From NCBI GenBank assembly GCA_913046815.1, contig CAJWTE010000010.1, positions 1-16,792 on the forward strand: a DNA stretch of 16,792 bases, read 5' to 3'. The position numbers were made by a program, and so were the translations under genes. The notes below the pieces were generated by a model that saw nothing but the letters and a program-made list of their open reading frames with translations, was not told the origin of the DNA and searched no databases. The DNA is from an uncultured bacterium. Lineage in GTDB: Bacteria; Patescibacteriota; Minisyncoccia; Phycocordibacterales; UBA918. Of this stretch, positions 1 to 6,916 are shown piece after piece (the stretch's first letter is position 1; the number at the start of each line of letters is the position of its first letter).

Positions 1-2
1 TG

Positions 3-809
3 TTGCGGGAAATTCCGACGGCTCCCACCACACTCAACTACCGAGGTCAATTACCACCGAATGATCATAAATTACTTTCCATTGTCGGACCAAGACAATA
101 CACTCATTATGGTGAAGAGGTGTTGAACTACTTGGTAGACGGATTGGCTGGGTATCCAATATGTATAGTGTCGGGTTTGGCACTTGGTATAGATAGCTTG
201 GCTCACAAGAGAGCTCTTAGAAGCAATTTATACACCCTAGCGATTCCCGGAGGTGGGCTAGACGATAGTGTCATATATCCGGCACGCCACAAAAAACTGG
301 CTTCTGATATATTGGACGCCGGCGGTGGATTATTATCCGAATACGATCCCAAATTTAAAGCTACCCTCTGGTCATTTCCCCAGCGCAACCGTTTAGTAGC
401 TGGTATCTCTCATGCCACACTGTTGGTAGAGGCGGGTGAAAAGTCAGGCACTCTTATCACAGCCCGATTGGTTGCAGATTTCAACCGTGAACTATTGGTT
501 GTGCCTGGCAACATATTTTCCAGAAACTCTGCAGGGGTACACCAGTTTTTGAAGCTTGGCGCCACCCCAGTTACAGACTCGAGAGATATCCTTGATAGTC
601 TTCACATTGCCGCACATGAAGCAGTCATCTCTAATATAACAAAGGAGGAGAATTTAGTGATAAATGCATTACAAGAACCCTTGCAACAAGATGAGCTACT
701 TCGACGCCTACCTCTAGAAACTAGCCAAGCCTCTGTACTTTTAATGCAAATGGTACTGAAAGGTTTAATAGCGGAAAAAGGTGGTTTTTATCACTCATTG
801 CTAAACTAA
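3..809 (+). CDS. dprA: DNA processing protein DprA (5'-truncated by window edge)
   Basis: DprA/Smf is a cytosolic protein that binds incoming single-stranded DNA and loads RecA during natural transformation. The visible part holds nearly the whole Rossmann-like core: GPRQYTHYG (near residue 29), SGLALGIDSLAHKRAL (near 57), GGGLD..YP..H (near 84), FPQRNRLVAGIS (near 125), and the EAGEKSGTLITA stretch (near 143) with the VPGN motif after it. The last ~55 residues look like the DprA winged-helix domain. The reading frame is open to the window edge. The first codon seen is TTG at 3, but the peptide there already lies at the usual entry to the Rossmann domain (..P..LNYRGQLP), so the true start and any N-terminal SAM-like domain probably lie upstream. 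It precedes topA by 42 bp to that gene's ATG, with a separate promoter between them. Identification is secure; only the 5' end is unknown. Confidence 0.93.
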   Translation: MREIPTAPTTLNYRGQLPPNDHKLLSIVGPRQYTHYGEEVLNYLVDGLAGYPICIVSGLALGIDSLAHKRALRSNLYTLAIPGGGLDDSVIYPARHKKLASDILDAGGGLLSEYDPKFKATLWSFPQRNRLVAGISHATLLVEAGEKSGTLITARLVADFNRELLVVPGNIFSRNSAGVHQFLKLGATPVTDSRDILDSLHIAAHEAVISNITKEENLVINALQEPLQQDELLRRLPLETSQASVLLMQMVLKGLIAEKGGFYHSLLN

Positions 810-813
810 TTAT

Positions 814-842
814 TTGACACATTTTTATAAGAGTAGTATTTG
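814..842 (+). promoter_or_regulatory. topA promoter
   Basis: A perfect TTGACA -35 box lies at 814-819, just after the dprA stop. With a 17-bp spacer the -10 is TATTTG (837-842); TAGTAT (834-839) is a better hexamer at a poor 14-bp spacing. Either predicts transcription starting within a few bases of the topA ATG at 852, so the mRNA would have almost no leader. No Shine-Dalgarno sequence is present. Confidence 0.6.
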
Positions 843-851
843 TTTACCCAC

Positions 852-3212
852 ATGAATAAAACGACAAATCAAACTTTAGTAGTGGTAGAGTCACCTGCTA
901 AAGCAAAAACTATTGAGAAATACCTCGGTGCCGGCTTTAAAGTTAAATCCTCTGTAGGGCATGTGCGAGACCTACCAAAGAGTAACAAAGATGCTGTTGA
1001 TGTAGAAGGTGGATTTATTCCTAAATATATTACCTCACCAGGCAAAGAGAAAGTAATTGAAGACCTAAGAAAAGCTGCCGGCAAAGCTGACCAAGTGCTA
1101 CTAGCATCCGACCCCGACCGTGAAGGAGAAGCAATAGCTTGGCATGTAGCAGAGTTACTTAAAGACACCAACGACAATCTAAAGCGTGTGGTCTTTTATG
1201 AAATCACGGAAGATGCGGTAAAAGAAGCCATTAAGCACCCCCGAGCCATTGACCTTCACCTAAAAGAGGCGCAAGAAGCCCGTCGTGTCCTAGACCGTCT
1301 AGTTGGCTATGACTTGTCTGGGTTGATTTGGAAAAAGGTGCGCTACGGTCTATCAGCCGGCAGAGTGCAATCCCCGGCACTACGCATCATTATGGAACGC
1401 GAGCGAGAAATCCGTGCCTTTATACCTGAAAATTACTTTGTACTGACCGCCAACGCTGAAGTGGAAAAGCACGCCATTCCTTTTGTTTGTTCTGAAGAGC
1501 CTAATGAACGAACCAAAGCTGAACGTATTCAGAAAGTTGGAGAAAGTAACAACTGGGAGATAATCGGATTGAAAGAAACCGAAGCTAAGCGTAGCCCAAA
1601 ACCTCCTTTTACTACATCTACTCTTCAACAAACCGCTTCTACTCGTCTAGGATTTGCCCCTTCTCGCACCATGGGAGCAGCACAGAAATTATACGAGTCG
1701 GGCCTCATTACTTATATGCGTACTGATAGCACCACACTGAGTCAAGTGGCGCAAAAGCAAATTATTGCACTTCTTCATAGTGATTTTGGTGCAGACTATG
1801 TAGCTCCCAAGCAATTCAAAACCAAGAGCAAATCAGCACAGGAAGCACATGAAGCAATCCGACCAACCAACTTTGCAAAGCGAATGGCTGGTATGACCGG
1901 AGACCAAAAGGCGCTATATGAACTTATTTGGGGAAGAGCCGTAGCCTCACAAATGACTGACGCGAAACTTAAACGAAGTAAACTAACTGCCAACGTAGTA
2001 AATTCCAGTGAAAAAATACCCGACTTTGCAGTTAACGGGTCTCGGATTATTTTTGACGGTTGGCTAAAAGTGGATCCGGCCGCACGTGGTGAAGATACAG
2101 AAATTCCTAAGCTGAAAGCTGGTGACTCTCTCACTGTTGCTTCTGTGGATATTGAAGACAAACAAACTCAACCACCCAACCGATACACGGAAGCTGGACT
2201 AATAAAAGAGTTGGAAAAAAGAGGAATCGGTCGACCTTCTACCTACGCCACCATTATGAAAACAATCGCCGACCGTGGCTATGTGGAGAAGGAAGGTCGT
2301 ACCCTTATACCCACAGATACTGGTGACGTAGTATCTAGCTTCTTAGAGGAACACTTTGCTAAGTATGTGAGTGACGACTTCACCAGTCACCTTGAAGATG
2401 AATTAGACGAGATTGCTAATGGTGACCGTGAATACAAAAAGACCCTATCAGACTTCTATAAACCATTCAGTAAAGCAGTAACGGACAAAGAAGATATCGA
2501 GAAATTAACTGACCTAGGACCCGGACCAAAAGAGTTCCCTTGTCCAAAATGTAGTAAAGATATGGTTAAAAAGCTGAGTCGAAATGGCACCTTTTTGTCT
2601 TGTAGTACGTTCCCCGACTGCGATGGTGCTCGTATGATAGATGGCAGTGAGATAAAGGACGATGAGCCAATTGGCGAACACCCAGAGACCGGCGAACCTA
2701 TTTTTGTTATGAATGGACGCTTTGGTCCATATGTACAACAAGGTAGAAAGCCAGAGAAAGGTGACAAAAAAGCTCCAAAGCCTCGAAGAGCTAGTCTACC
2801 TAAAGGAATCAAACCAGAAGACGTCACTCTAGAAATGGCTGTAAAATATCTTACTCTCCCCCGAGAATTAGGAGAGCATCCAAAAACCGGCGAACCAGTA
2901 ATAGCCAACACTGGACAGTACGGCCCTTACATAGGACACGCTGGTGATTTCCGTTCACTTAAGGGAGATGATAACCCTTACACAATTACCTTCGATAGAG
3001 CAATGGAAATATTGGCGGAGCCAAAGCAATTGCGTAAAGGCGAAAGTTTGGTCAAAGAATTAGGAATTCATCCTAAAACCAAAAAAATCATAAACGTATA
3101 CGAGTCAAAATCTGGACGCTACTTGCGAAAAGGCTTTAAGCGCATCAACCTGCCAGACGACCTCGATGTTGATAAATTTACGATCGAAGAAGCAATCGAA
3201 TTGTTGAAATGA
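852..3212 (+). CDS. topA: DNA topoisomerase I (type IA)
   Basis: Relaxes negative supercoils by cutting and rejoining one DNA strand through a tyrosine-phosphate link. I chose the ATG at 852 (786 aa) rather than the in-frame TTG at 840, because MNKTTNQTLVVVESPAKAKTIEKYLG matches the family N-terminus and the TTG falls in the promoter. The TOPRIM domain has the acidic VVVESPAKA strand (Glu13) and DPDREGEAIAWH (residues 87-98). The active-site tyrosine is Y288 in GLITYMRTDST, and SAGRVQSPALR precedes it near residue 168. One C4 zinc finger is visible (C564, C567, C584, C590). Three TopA C-terminal repeats follow: GEHPETGEPIFVMNGRFGPYV, GEHPKTGEPVIANTGQYGPYI and the degenerate LGIHPKTKKIINVYESKSGRYL. 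Length fits bacterial TopA. The stop codon overlaps a long perfect palindrome and is followed by a terminator. Very sure. Confidence 0.98.
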   Translation: MNKTTNQTLVVVESPAKAKTIEKYLGAGFKVKSSVGHVRDLPKSNKDAVDVEGGFIPKYITSPGKEKVIEDLRKAAGKADQVLLASDPDREGEAIAWHVAELLKDTNDNLKRVVFYEITEDAVKEAIKHPRAIDLHLKEAQEARRVLDRLVGYDLSGLIWKKVRYGLSAGRVQSPALRIIMEREREIRAFIPENYFVLTANAEVEKHAIPFVCSEEPNERTKAERIQKVGESNNWEIIGLKETEAKRSPKPPFTTSTLQQTASTRLGFAPSRTMGAAQKLYESGLITYMRTDSTTLSQVAQKQIIALLHSDFGADYVAPKQFKTKSKSAQEAHEAIRPTNFAKRMAGMTGDQKALYELIWGRAVASQMTDAKLKRSKLTANVVNSSEKIPDFAVNGSRIIFDGWLKVDPAARGEDTEIPKLKAGDSLTVASVDIEDKQTQPPNRYTEAGLIKELEKRGIGRPSTYATIMKTIADRGYVEKEGRTLIPTDTGDVVSSFLEEHFAKYVSDDFTSHLEDELDEIANGDREYKKTLSDFYKPFSKAVTDKEDIEKLTDLGPGPKEFPCPKCSKDMVKKLSRNGTFLSCSTFPDCDGARMIDGSEIKDDEPIGEHPETGEPIFVMNGRFGPYVQQGRKPEKGDKKAPKPRRASLPKGIKPEDVTLEMAVKYLTLPRELGEHPKTGEPVIANTGQYGPYIGHAGDFRSLKGDDNPYTITFDRAMEILAEPKQLRKGESLVKELGIHPKTKKIINVYESKSGRYLRKGFKRINLPDDLDVDKFTIEEAIELLK

Positions 3213-3247
3213 TCTACGTAGGTATCTACGTAGATACCTACGTAGAT
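3212..3247. repeat. 36-bp perfect palindrome at the topA stop codon
   Basis: I checked the reverse complement by hand: bases 3212-3247 are identical to their own reverse complement with no unpaired spacer. The unit contains three TACGTA hexamers (3215, 3227 and 3239) exactly 12 bp apart, joined by GGTATC and its complement GATACC. It starts in the last base of the topA TGA. In DNA it could extrude as a cruciform; in RNA it gives a long hairpin. No U-tract follows directly, and a canonical terminator begins 8 bp further on. Confidence 0.9.
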
Positions 3248-3254
3248 GAATTTC

Positions 3255-3285
3255 GGCCAGCACCCTTTGGGTGCCGGCCTTTCTT
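3255..3285 (+). terminator. rho-independent terminator of topA
   Basis: GGCCAGCACCC (3255-3265), loop TTT, then GGGTGCCGGCC (3269-3279) form an 11-bp stem with one A/C mismatch, followed by TTTCTT. It closes topA; read on the other strand it may also stop the small minus-strand gene ending at 3297, although that side lacks a good U-tract. Confidence 0.85.
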
Positions 3286-3296
3286 GTGTCCGCCGG

Positions 3297-3479
3297 TCAT
3301 TCTTCCGGCGGATCGATGTCACGACCTGTACTTATCCTGACGATGTATACAATCATTTTTTCAGTGTCAGGATCCGCAGGGTCACTGAGGTAATTTCCGC
3401 AATTATCCTCAGTTGCGGCAACGACCGAATTGCACGGTCTGTCTGTCTCTTGCTGACAGACGACACAAGTTGTTCTCAT
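3297..3479 (-). CDS. small Cys-rich protein of unknown function (60 aa)
   Basis: I do not recognise the family. The product starts MRTTCVVCQQETDRPC and has cysteines at 5, 8, 16 and 27, so a small zinc-ribbon-like fold is possible, though spacing is irregular. The C-terminal half is VRISTGRDIDPPEE-like and acidic, with no signal peptide or membrane helix. The gene is supported by its upstream region: a very good Shine-Dalgarno (TTAGGAGGA, GGAGGA at 3485-3490, 5 nt before the ATG) and a plausible promoter further up. It is divergent from the RSH gene and ends 18 bp from the topA terminator. It looks GC-richer than its neighbours. The + strand frame over the same bases (3246-3503) has no ribosome site and is rejected. 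Confidence 0.7.
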   Translation of the reverse strand: MRTTCVVCQQETDRPCNSVVAATEDNCGNYLSDPADPDTEKMIVYIVRISTGRDIDPPEE

Positions 3480-3507
3480 CTTTATCCTCCTAAGTTGGTG
3501 TAGAAAA

Positions 3508-3535
3508 ACTTTACTACCATACCCAAAATAGTCAA
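3508..3535 (-). promoter_or_regulatory. promoter of the small Cys-rich gene
   Basis: On the minus strand TTGACT (3530-3535) and TAAAGT (3508-3513) are separated by 16 bp. Transcription would start near 3501, giving a leader of about 20 nt that holds the GGAGGA ribosome site. It lies back to back with the RSH promoter. Confidence 0.55.
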
Positions 3536-3543
3536 TATTAAAC

Positions 3544-3571
3544 TTGCTAAAACTAGGCTTCGTACTAGAAT
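3544..3571 (+). promoter_or_regulatory. RSH gene promoter, leaderless arrangement
   Basis: TTGCTA (3544-3549), a 16-bp spacer and TAGAAT (3566-3571). Only 6 nt separate the -10 box from the ATG at 3578, which puts the expected +1 on the A of the start codon. No Shine-Dalgarno is present. Confidence 0.6.
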
Positions 3572-3577
3572 GAAAAG

Positions 3578-5125
3578 ATGATTCCTGCCAAACAAATTAT
3601 TGCTCAGTTAGATAACCCTACCGAAGCCGATCGGCTTTTGATAGAAAAAGCCTATGAAGTAGCGCAGAAAGCACACGAGGGTCACAAGCGATACTCTGGT
3701 GAGCCATACATGACTCATGTAGCGTCTGTAGCTCATCACTTGGCAGAGATGGGTATGGGGCCTCGCACCATAGCAGCAGGCCTTCTGCACGACACTATAG
3801 AAGATACAGAAGTTACTCAGGAAGACGTACGAAAAACATTCGGTGATGAAATCTTGTTTTTGGTGGAAGGGGTCACCAAGTTAAGCTCTGTTCGCTACTA
3901 CGGTACCGACAGACACAATGAATCCCTAAGAAAGCTCTTTGTAGCAACCAGCCAAGACATCCGAGTGCTCATCATAAAGTTGGTTGATCGCCTTCATAAC
4001 ATGGAGACCTTGTCTCATGTGCCAGAAGAAAAGCAACAACGAATCGCTCGCGAAACCCTCGAAATATATGTGCCAGTGGCACATAGGTTGGGAATGGGTA
4101 AAATTCGTAAGGAACTTGAAGACCTTGCATTTCCTTATGTTCTGCCAAGTGAGTATGACAAGGTGCAAGAACTAATCAAAAGTCGCGCCGGAAAAGCTGA
4201 AGTGACCTTGGAAAAAGAAAGAAAAGGCTTGCAGAAAAAGCTAGCTGACTCCGATTTACTGGACTTCCATACTTCGTCGAGAGTAAAGGGTTTGTACAGT
4301 TTGTTTCATAAACTAAAGCGCAAAGACTGGAATATAGACGTAATATATGACTTGTTGGCAATTCGTGTGATTGTGTCAAATGTGGATGACTGCTACAAGG
4401 CGTTGGGTATCGTCCATGATCTATGGCGCCCGCTACCTAAAAGAATGAAGGACTATATCGCTTTTCCGAAGCCAAATGGTTACCAATCTATACATACAAC
4501 CGTAACCACCAAATCAGGTAATATTTTGGAAGTGCAAATACGTACCCAAAAAATGCACCACGAAGCTGAATACGGTATTGCATCTCATATCATCTACAAA
4601 GGAAAGGAGCACGCCAAGTCTAGTAATTCTTCTTGGTTTGCCAACTTAGCTCCTTCATTGTTTAGACCATTTGCCTGGAGAGAGCAGCGACATACCAAAA
4701 CTGAGATAACAAAGGAGAAGCCTCATTATGAAAAAATACCTCAATGGATTGGTCAAATAGGCGACAACTATACCAAGGAAAAAAGTACCGGGCAGGAATT
4801 TCTCGACGACATGCGAAAAGATTTTTTTCACAGCAGAATCTTTGTCTTTACTCCTAATGGAGACGTAGTAGACCTACCTACAGGAGCCTCTCCTATAGAT
4901 TTTGCGTATGCCATTCACTCTGAGGTAGGAGACCATGTATCAGGTGCACGAGTGAATAAGAAATTTGTTCAACTCGATACTGAATTGAAAAATGGCGACA
5001 TAGTAGAAATAGAAACCAAGAAGACAGCTAAGCCCACAACAAAATGGCTAGATGCTACAAAAACAACCTTGGCAAAGAGACGTATCAAAGCATCGTTGTC
5101 TGGGGAAAATGGGAAGAATATATAA
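3578..5125 (+). CDS. RelA/SpoT homologue, bifunctional (p)ppGpp synthetase/hydrolase
   Basis: RSH enzymes make and degrade the alarmone (p)ppGpp from GTP/GDP and ATP. The HD hydrolase domain occupies about residues 25-180 and keeps its metal and catalytic positions: H47 (YMTHV), HDTIEDT (71-77) and VDRLHNM with D137. The synthetase domain (about 230-345) keeps SRVKGLYSL, YDLLAIRVIV, KDYIAFPKPNGYQSIHTTV and LEVQIRTQKMHHEAEYG. Both activities are therefore plausible. A TGS domain follows (about 420-480: IFVFTPNGDVVDLPTGASPIDFAYAIH). At 515 aa the protein stops soon after TGS and lacks the helical, zinc-finger/conserved-cysteine and ACT regions that complete ~700-aa long RSH proteins, so ribosome-linked control may differ. 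It is a single transcription unit with a predicted leaderless mRNA. Whether to call it relA, spoT or rsh cannot be settled here. Confidence 0.95.
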   Translation: MIPAKQIIAQLDNPTEADRLLIEKAYEVAQKAHEGHKRYSGEPYMTHVASVAHHLAEMGMGPRTIAAGLLHDTIEDTEVTQEDVRKTFGDEILFLVEGVTKLSSVRYYGTDRHNESLRKLFVATSQDIRVLIIKLVDRLHNMETLSHVPEEKQQRIARETLEIYVPVAHRLGMGKIRKELEDLAFPYVLPSEYDKVQELIKSRAGKAEVTLEKERKGLQKKLADSDLLDFHTSSRVKGLYSLFHKLKRKDWNIDVIYDLLAIRVIVSNVDDCYKALGIVHDLWRPLPKRMKDYIAFPKPNGYQSIHTTVTTKSGNILEVQIRTQKMHHEAEYGIASHIIYKGKEHAKSSNSSWFANLAPSLFRPFAWREQRHTKTEITKEKPHYEKIPQWIGQIGDNYTKEKSTGQEFLDDMRKDFFHSRIFVFTPNGDVVDLPTGASPIDFAYAIHSEVGDHVSGARVNKKFVQLDTELKNGDIVEIETKKTAKPTTKWLDATKTTLAKRRIKASLSGENGKNI

Positions 5126-5161
5126 GGACACGCCTATCTTATAGCAGGTGTGTCCTTATTT
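5126..5161. terminator. bidirectional terminator between RSH gene and parB
   Basis: GGACACGCCT (5126-5135) pairs with AGGTGTGTCC (5146-5155) around a 10-nt loop, with one G-U pair, followed by TTATTT. It begins one base after the RSH stop and ends at the parB stop, so it serves both convergent genes; on the minus strand it is followed by TTATAT. Confidence 0.85.
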
Positions 5162-6440
5162 AGATACTAAAATTTTTTAGATCGTAGATTTCATCGTCAT
5201 CGTCTTTCTTTTTTATTTCCTCTTCCTTCACAAACTTTTCCTGTGTTATCGGAGACTTACCAGCAAAATCTTCATTGCTGTGCGGTTGTGCTGGCTCAGG
5301 CATTTCACTAAAAGCTGTTTTTGCTTCCTCTTTATCTGAAAAAAGTCGAGAGAGTTTATCCCTCAAATTTGAAACAGGTCTATTCTCTTTGGTAGAACTG
5401 TCTTGCACAACCTTTTCTGTCTCAATTTCATTTTGTGCAATATTTTCTTGCTCCTCTGGCTCTGATTTTTCATTTTTGTTGCTATTTCCCTCCACAACTG
5501 GCAATGCTTTCTTCGTATCTTCAGACTTCGTCTCCTCCACTGGTACACTGTCTTTAATAGCTTGTACTACTTCTTCCATTTCTTCAGCCTGACCTACCAA
5601 GCCAGACTGGTTTTGTTTGTCACGTAGCAAGACCAAAAGCTTATCTAGATCATCCTCAGAAAAATAATCAATGGTGATTTTGCCACCATAATCCGTCTTA
5701 GCAATTTGCACCCTCGTTCCTAACGTCTCTGTTAGTGCTCGCTCCTTCTCTATTAAGCCGGCGTTAGTCTTTTCCCATTGTTTTTTTCGCACTTTCTCTA
5801 CCGCTACTTTTCTAGCTAGCAGTTCCACCTGTCTCACTGACAGCTTTTTCAATAAAATTTCTCTGTATATAGTATCCTGCTCCTCCGGCTTATCGTTTAA
5901 CATCAATAATGCCCGTGCATGACCCTCTGTAATATCGCCTTCTCTTACAGATTGAAGCATGTAGTCTGGTAAATTCAGTAATCTGATGGTGTTGGAAACA
6001 TACTCACGGGAACGACCTACCTTTTTTGCTACTTGGGTATGAGACAGACTGAATACATCAGCTAATTGCCGAAAGGCAAGTGCCCTGTCTACTGCGTTTA
6101 AATCTTCTCTTTGGAGGTTTTCGATAATGGCTAGTTCCAATTTTTCTTGTTCACTATCCTCTCCCTCTCGTATCAAGACCGGCACTTGACCCAAACCTGC
6201 CAATTTACTTGCTCGCAATCTTCGCTCTCCTGCTACCAATTCATACTCAGTACGAAAAGCCCCACTTTCCAATTGGACCTCCTTACGACAAACAGTCAGC
6301 GGCTGGAGTACGCCATACATCCGTATAGATTCTGACAACTCCTTAAGTCGCGCATCATCAAACTCCCGCCTTGGTTGATACGGATTAGGTACGATTTTCT
6401 CTACTTCCACCCAAAATATGGAATCATTCTGAAAAGACAT
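5160..6440 (-). CDS. parB: ParB/Spo0J chromosome-partitioning protein with long acidic tail
   Basis: ParB is a CTP-dependent DNA clamp that loads at parS and spreads, working with ParA and SMC in chromosome segregation. The N-terminal domain has PNPYQPRREF (18-27), the CTP-binding GERRLRA box (71-77) and ENLQREDLN (107-115). A helix-turn-helix follows (about 134-155, TQVAKKVGRSREYVSNTIRLL). A C-terminal dimerisation-like segment lies at about 235-275. After that comes a tail of about 150 residues rich in Glu, Lys, Ser and Asn, ending in KKKDDDDEIYDLKNFSI. This makes the protein 426 aa against about 280-300 for most ParB. A GAGGT ribosome site lies 6 nt before the ATG. No parA is adjacent, and I saw no consensus parS (TGTTTCACGTGAAACA) in the window. 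Confidence 0.95.
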   Translation of the reverse strand: MSFQNDSIFWVEVEKIVPNPYQPRREFDDARLKELSESIRMYGVLQPLTVCRKEVQLESGAFRTEYELVAGERRLRASKLAGLGQVPVLIREGEDSEQEKLELAIIENLQREDLNAVDRALAFRQLADVFSLSHTQVAKKVGRSREYVSNTIRLLNLPDYMLQSVREGDITEGHARALLMLNDKPEEQDTIYREILLKKLSVRQVELLARKVAVEKVRKKQWEKTNAGLIEKERALTETLGTRVQIAKTDYGGKITIDYFSEDDLDKLLVLLRDKQNQSGLVGQAEEMEEVVQAIKDSVPVEETKSEDTKKALPVVEGNSNKNEKSEPEEQENIAQNEIETEKVVQDSSTKENRPVSNLRDKLSRLFSDKEEAKTAFSEMPEPAQPHSNEDFAGKSPITQEKFVKEEEIKKKDDDDEIYDLKNFSI

Positions 6441-6525
6441 AAATTTACCTCGAGTACATTCCCATACTCACTGACATTTTATCACACTCAACTACATCCC
6501 AGATGTTTATAACTTTCAATTTTTC

Positions 6526-6534
6526 TGCTACACT
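6526..6534 (+). promoter_or_regulatory. tRNA-Leu promoter (extended -10)
   Basis: TGC followed by TACACT (6529-6534) forms an extended -10, with a weak TTTATA (6506-6511) at -35. Start would be near 6541, 13 nt upstream of the mature tRNA. Confidence 0.5.
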
Positions 6535-6553
6535 CTTTTCACTTCATACATTT

Positions 6554-6635
6554 GCCGGAGTGGCGGAATTGGTAGACGCGCACGACTCAAAATCGTGTTC
6601 CGCAAGGAGTGAGGGTTCAAGTCCCTCCTCCGGCA
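6554..6635 (+). tRNA. tRNA-Leu (anticodon CAA)
   Basis: The acceptor stem GCCGGAG (6554-6560) pairs perfectly with CTCCGGC (6628-6634), with discriminator A at 6635. The anticodon arm is CACGA / TCGTG with loop CTCAAAA, anticodon CAA at 6588-6590, reading UUG. The long variable arm and the GGTTCAAGTCC T-arm fit a class II leucine tRNA of 82 nt. The 3' CCA is not encoded; ACTA follows the acceptor stem, so CCA must be added enzymatically. Confidence 0.97.
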
Positions 6636-6837
6636 CTAGTAGCCAAACTCAGAGCGAAAGCTTTGAGTTTGTTGTTATCTAGTCGCTGGATGAGGACTTG
6701 AAAAAAGTTTCTGGCAGAGCCAGAATTTAATTTATTAAATTTTGCACAGAAGCGGCGGGGTCGCGTCGCTTAGTATTTTAAGAGCAAAGCGATTTAGAAT
6801 ACTTAGCAAAGGTAACCGATTCCCTCCTCCGGCACTA
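6622..6837. repeat. 199-bp segment bounded by direct repeats of the tRNA-Leu 3' end
   Basis: The 17-bp sequence TCCCTCCTCCGGCACTA occurs at 6622-6638 (tRNA 3' end) and again at 6821-6837, so the repeat period is 199 bp. The second copy runs on into TATACTTTTTTCC, which looks like the original tRNA downstream sequence. Inside are an 11-bp hairpin with a GAAA tetraloop (6645-6670), a degenerate inverted copy of the tRNA T-arm/acceptor (6686-6702, GGACTTGAA exact), a second hairpin (6709-6725, TTCTGGC/GCCAGAA) followed by T-rich sequence, and an imperfect ~14-bp inverted repeat between about 6769 and 6808. No ORF is visible. It resembles a tRNA att-site duplication left by a small or decayed integrated element; a structured RNA is the alternative. 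Confidence 0.65.
6645..6670 (+). terminator. hairpin 9 nt downstream of tRNA-Leu, possible terminator
   Basis: AAACTCAGAGC and GCTTTGAGTTT form an 11-bp stem (one G-U) capped by GAAA, followed by GTTGTTATCT. The following run is only moderately T-rich, so termination here is plausible but not certain; 3'-end processing is another possible role. Confidence 0.5.
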
Positions 6838-6916
6838 TACTTTTTTCCTATTTCTGATAATTTATCTATGGATCAGCATAAGCTGGACTGAACCTAAGTA
6901 TCGCTAGGAGGCGAAA

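Noticed and set aside
3246..3503. 85-aa plus-strand frame over the gap after topA
   Set aside because: No ribosome site or promoter, it starts in the topA palindrome/terminator region, and the opposite strand has a better supported gene.
6640..6837. tmRNA or split tRNA between the two tRNA-Leu 3' ends
   Set aside because: The downstream 3' end has no matching 5' acceptor strand nearby (GCCGGAG occurs only in the real tRNA) and no tag-like ORF is visible.
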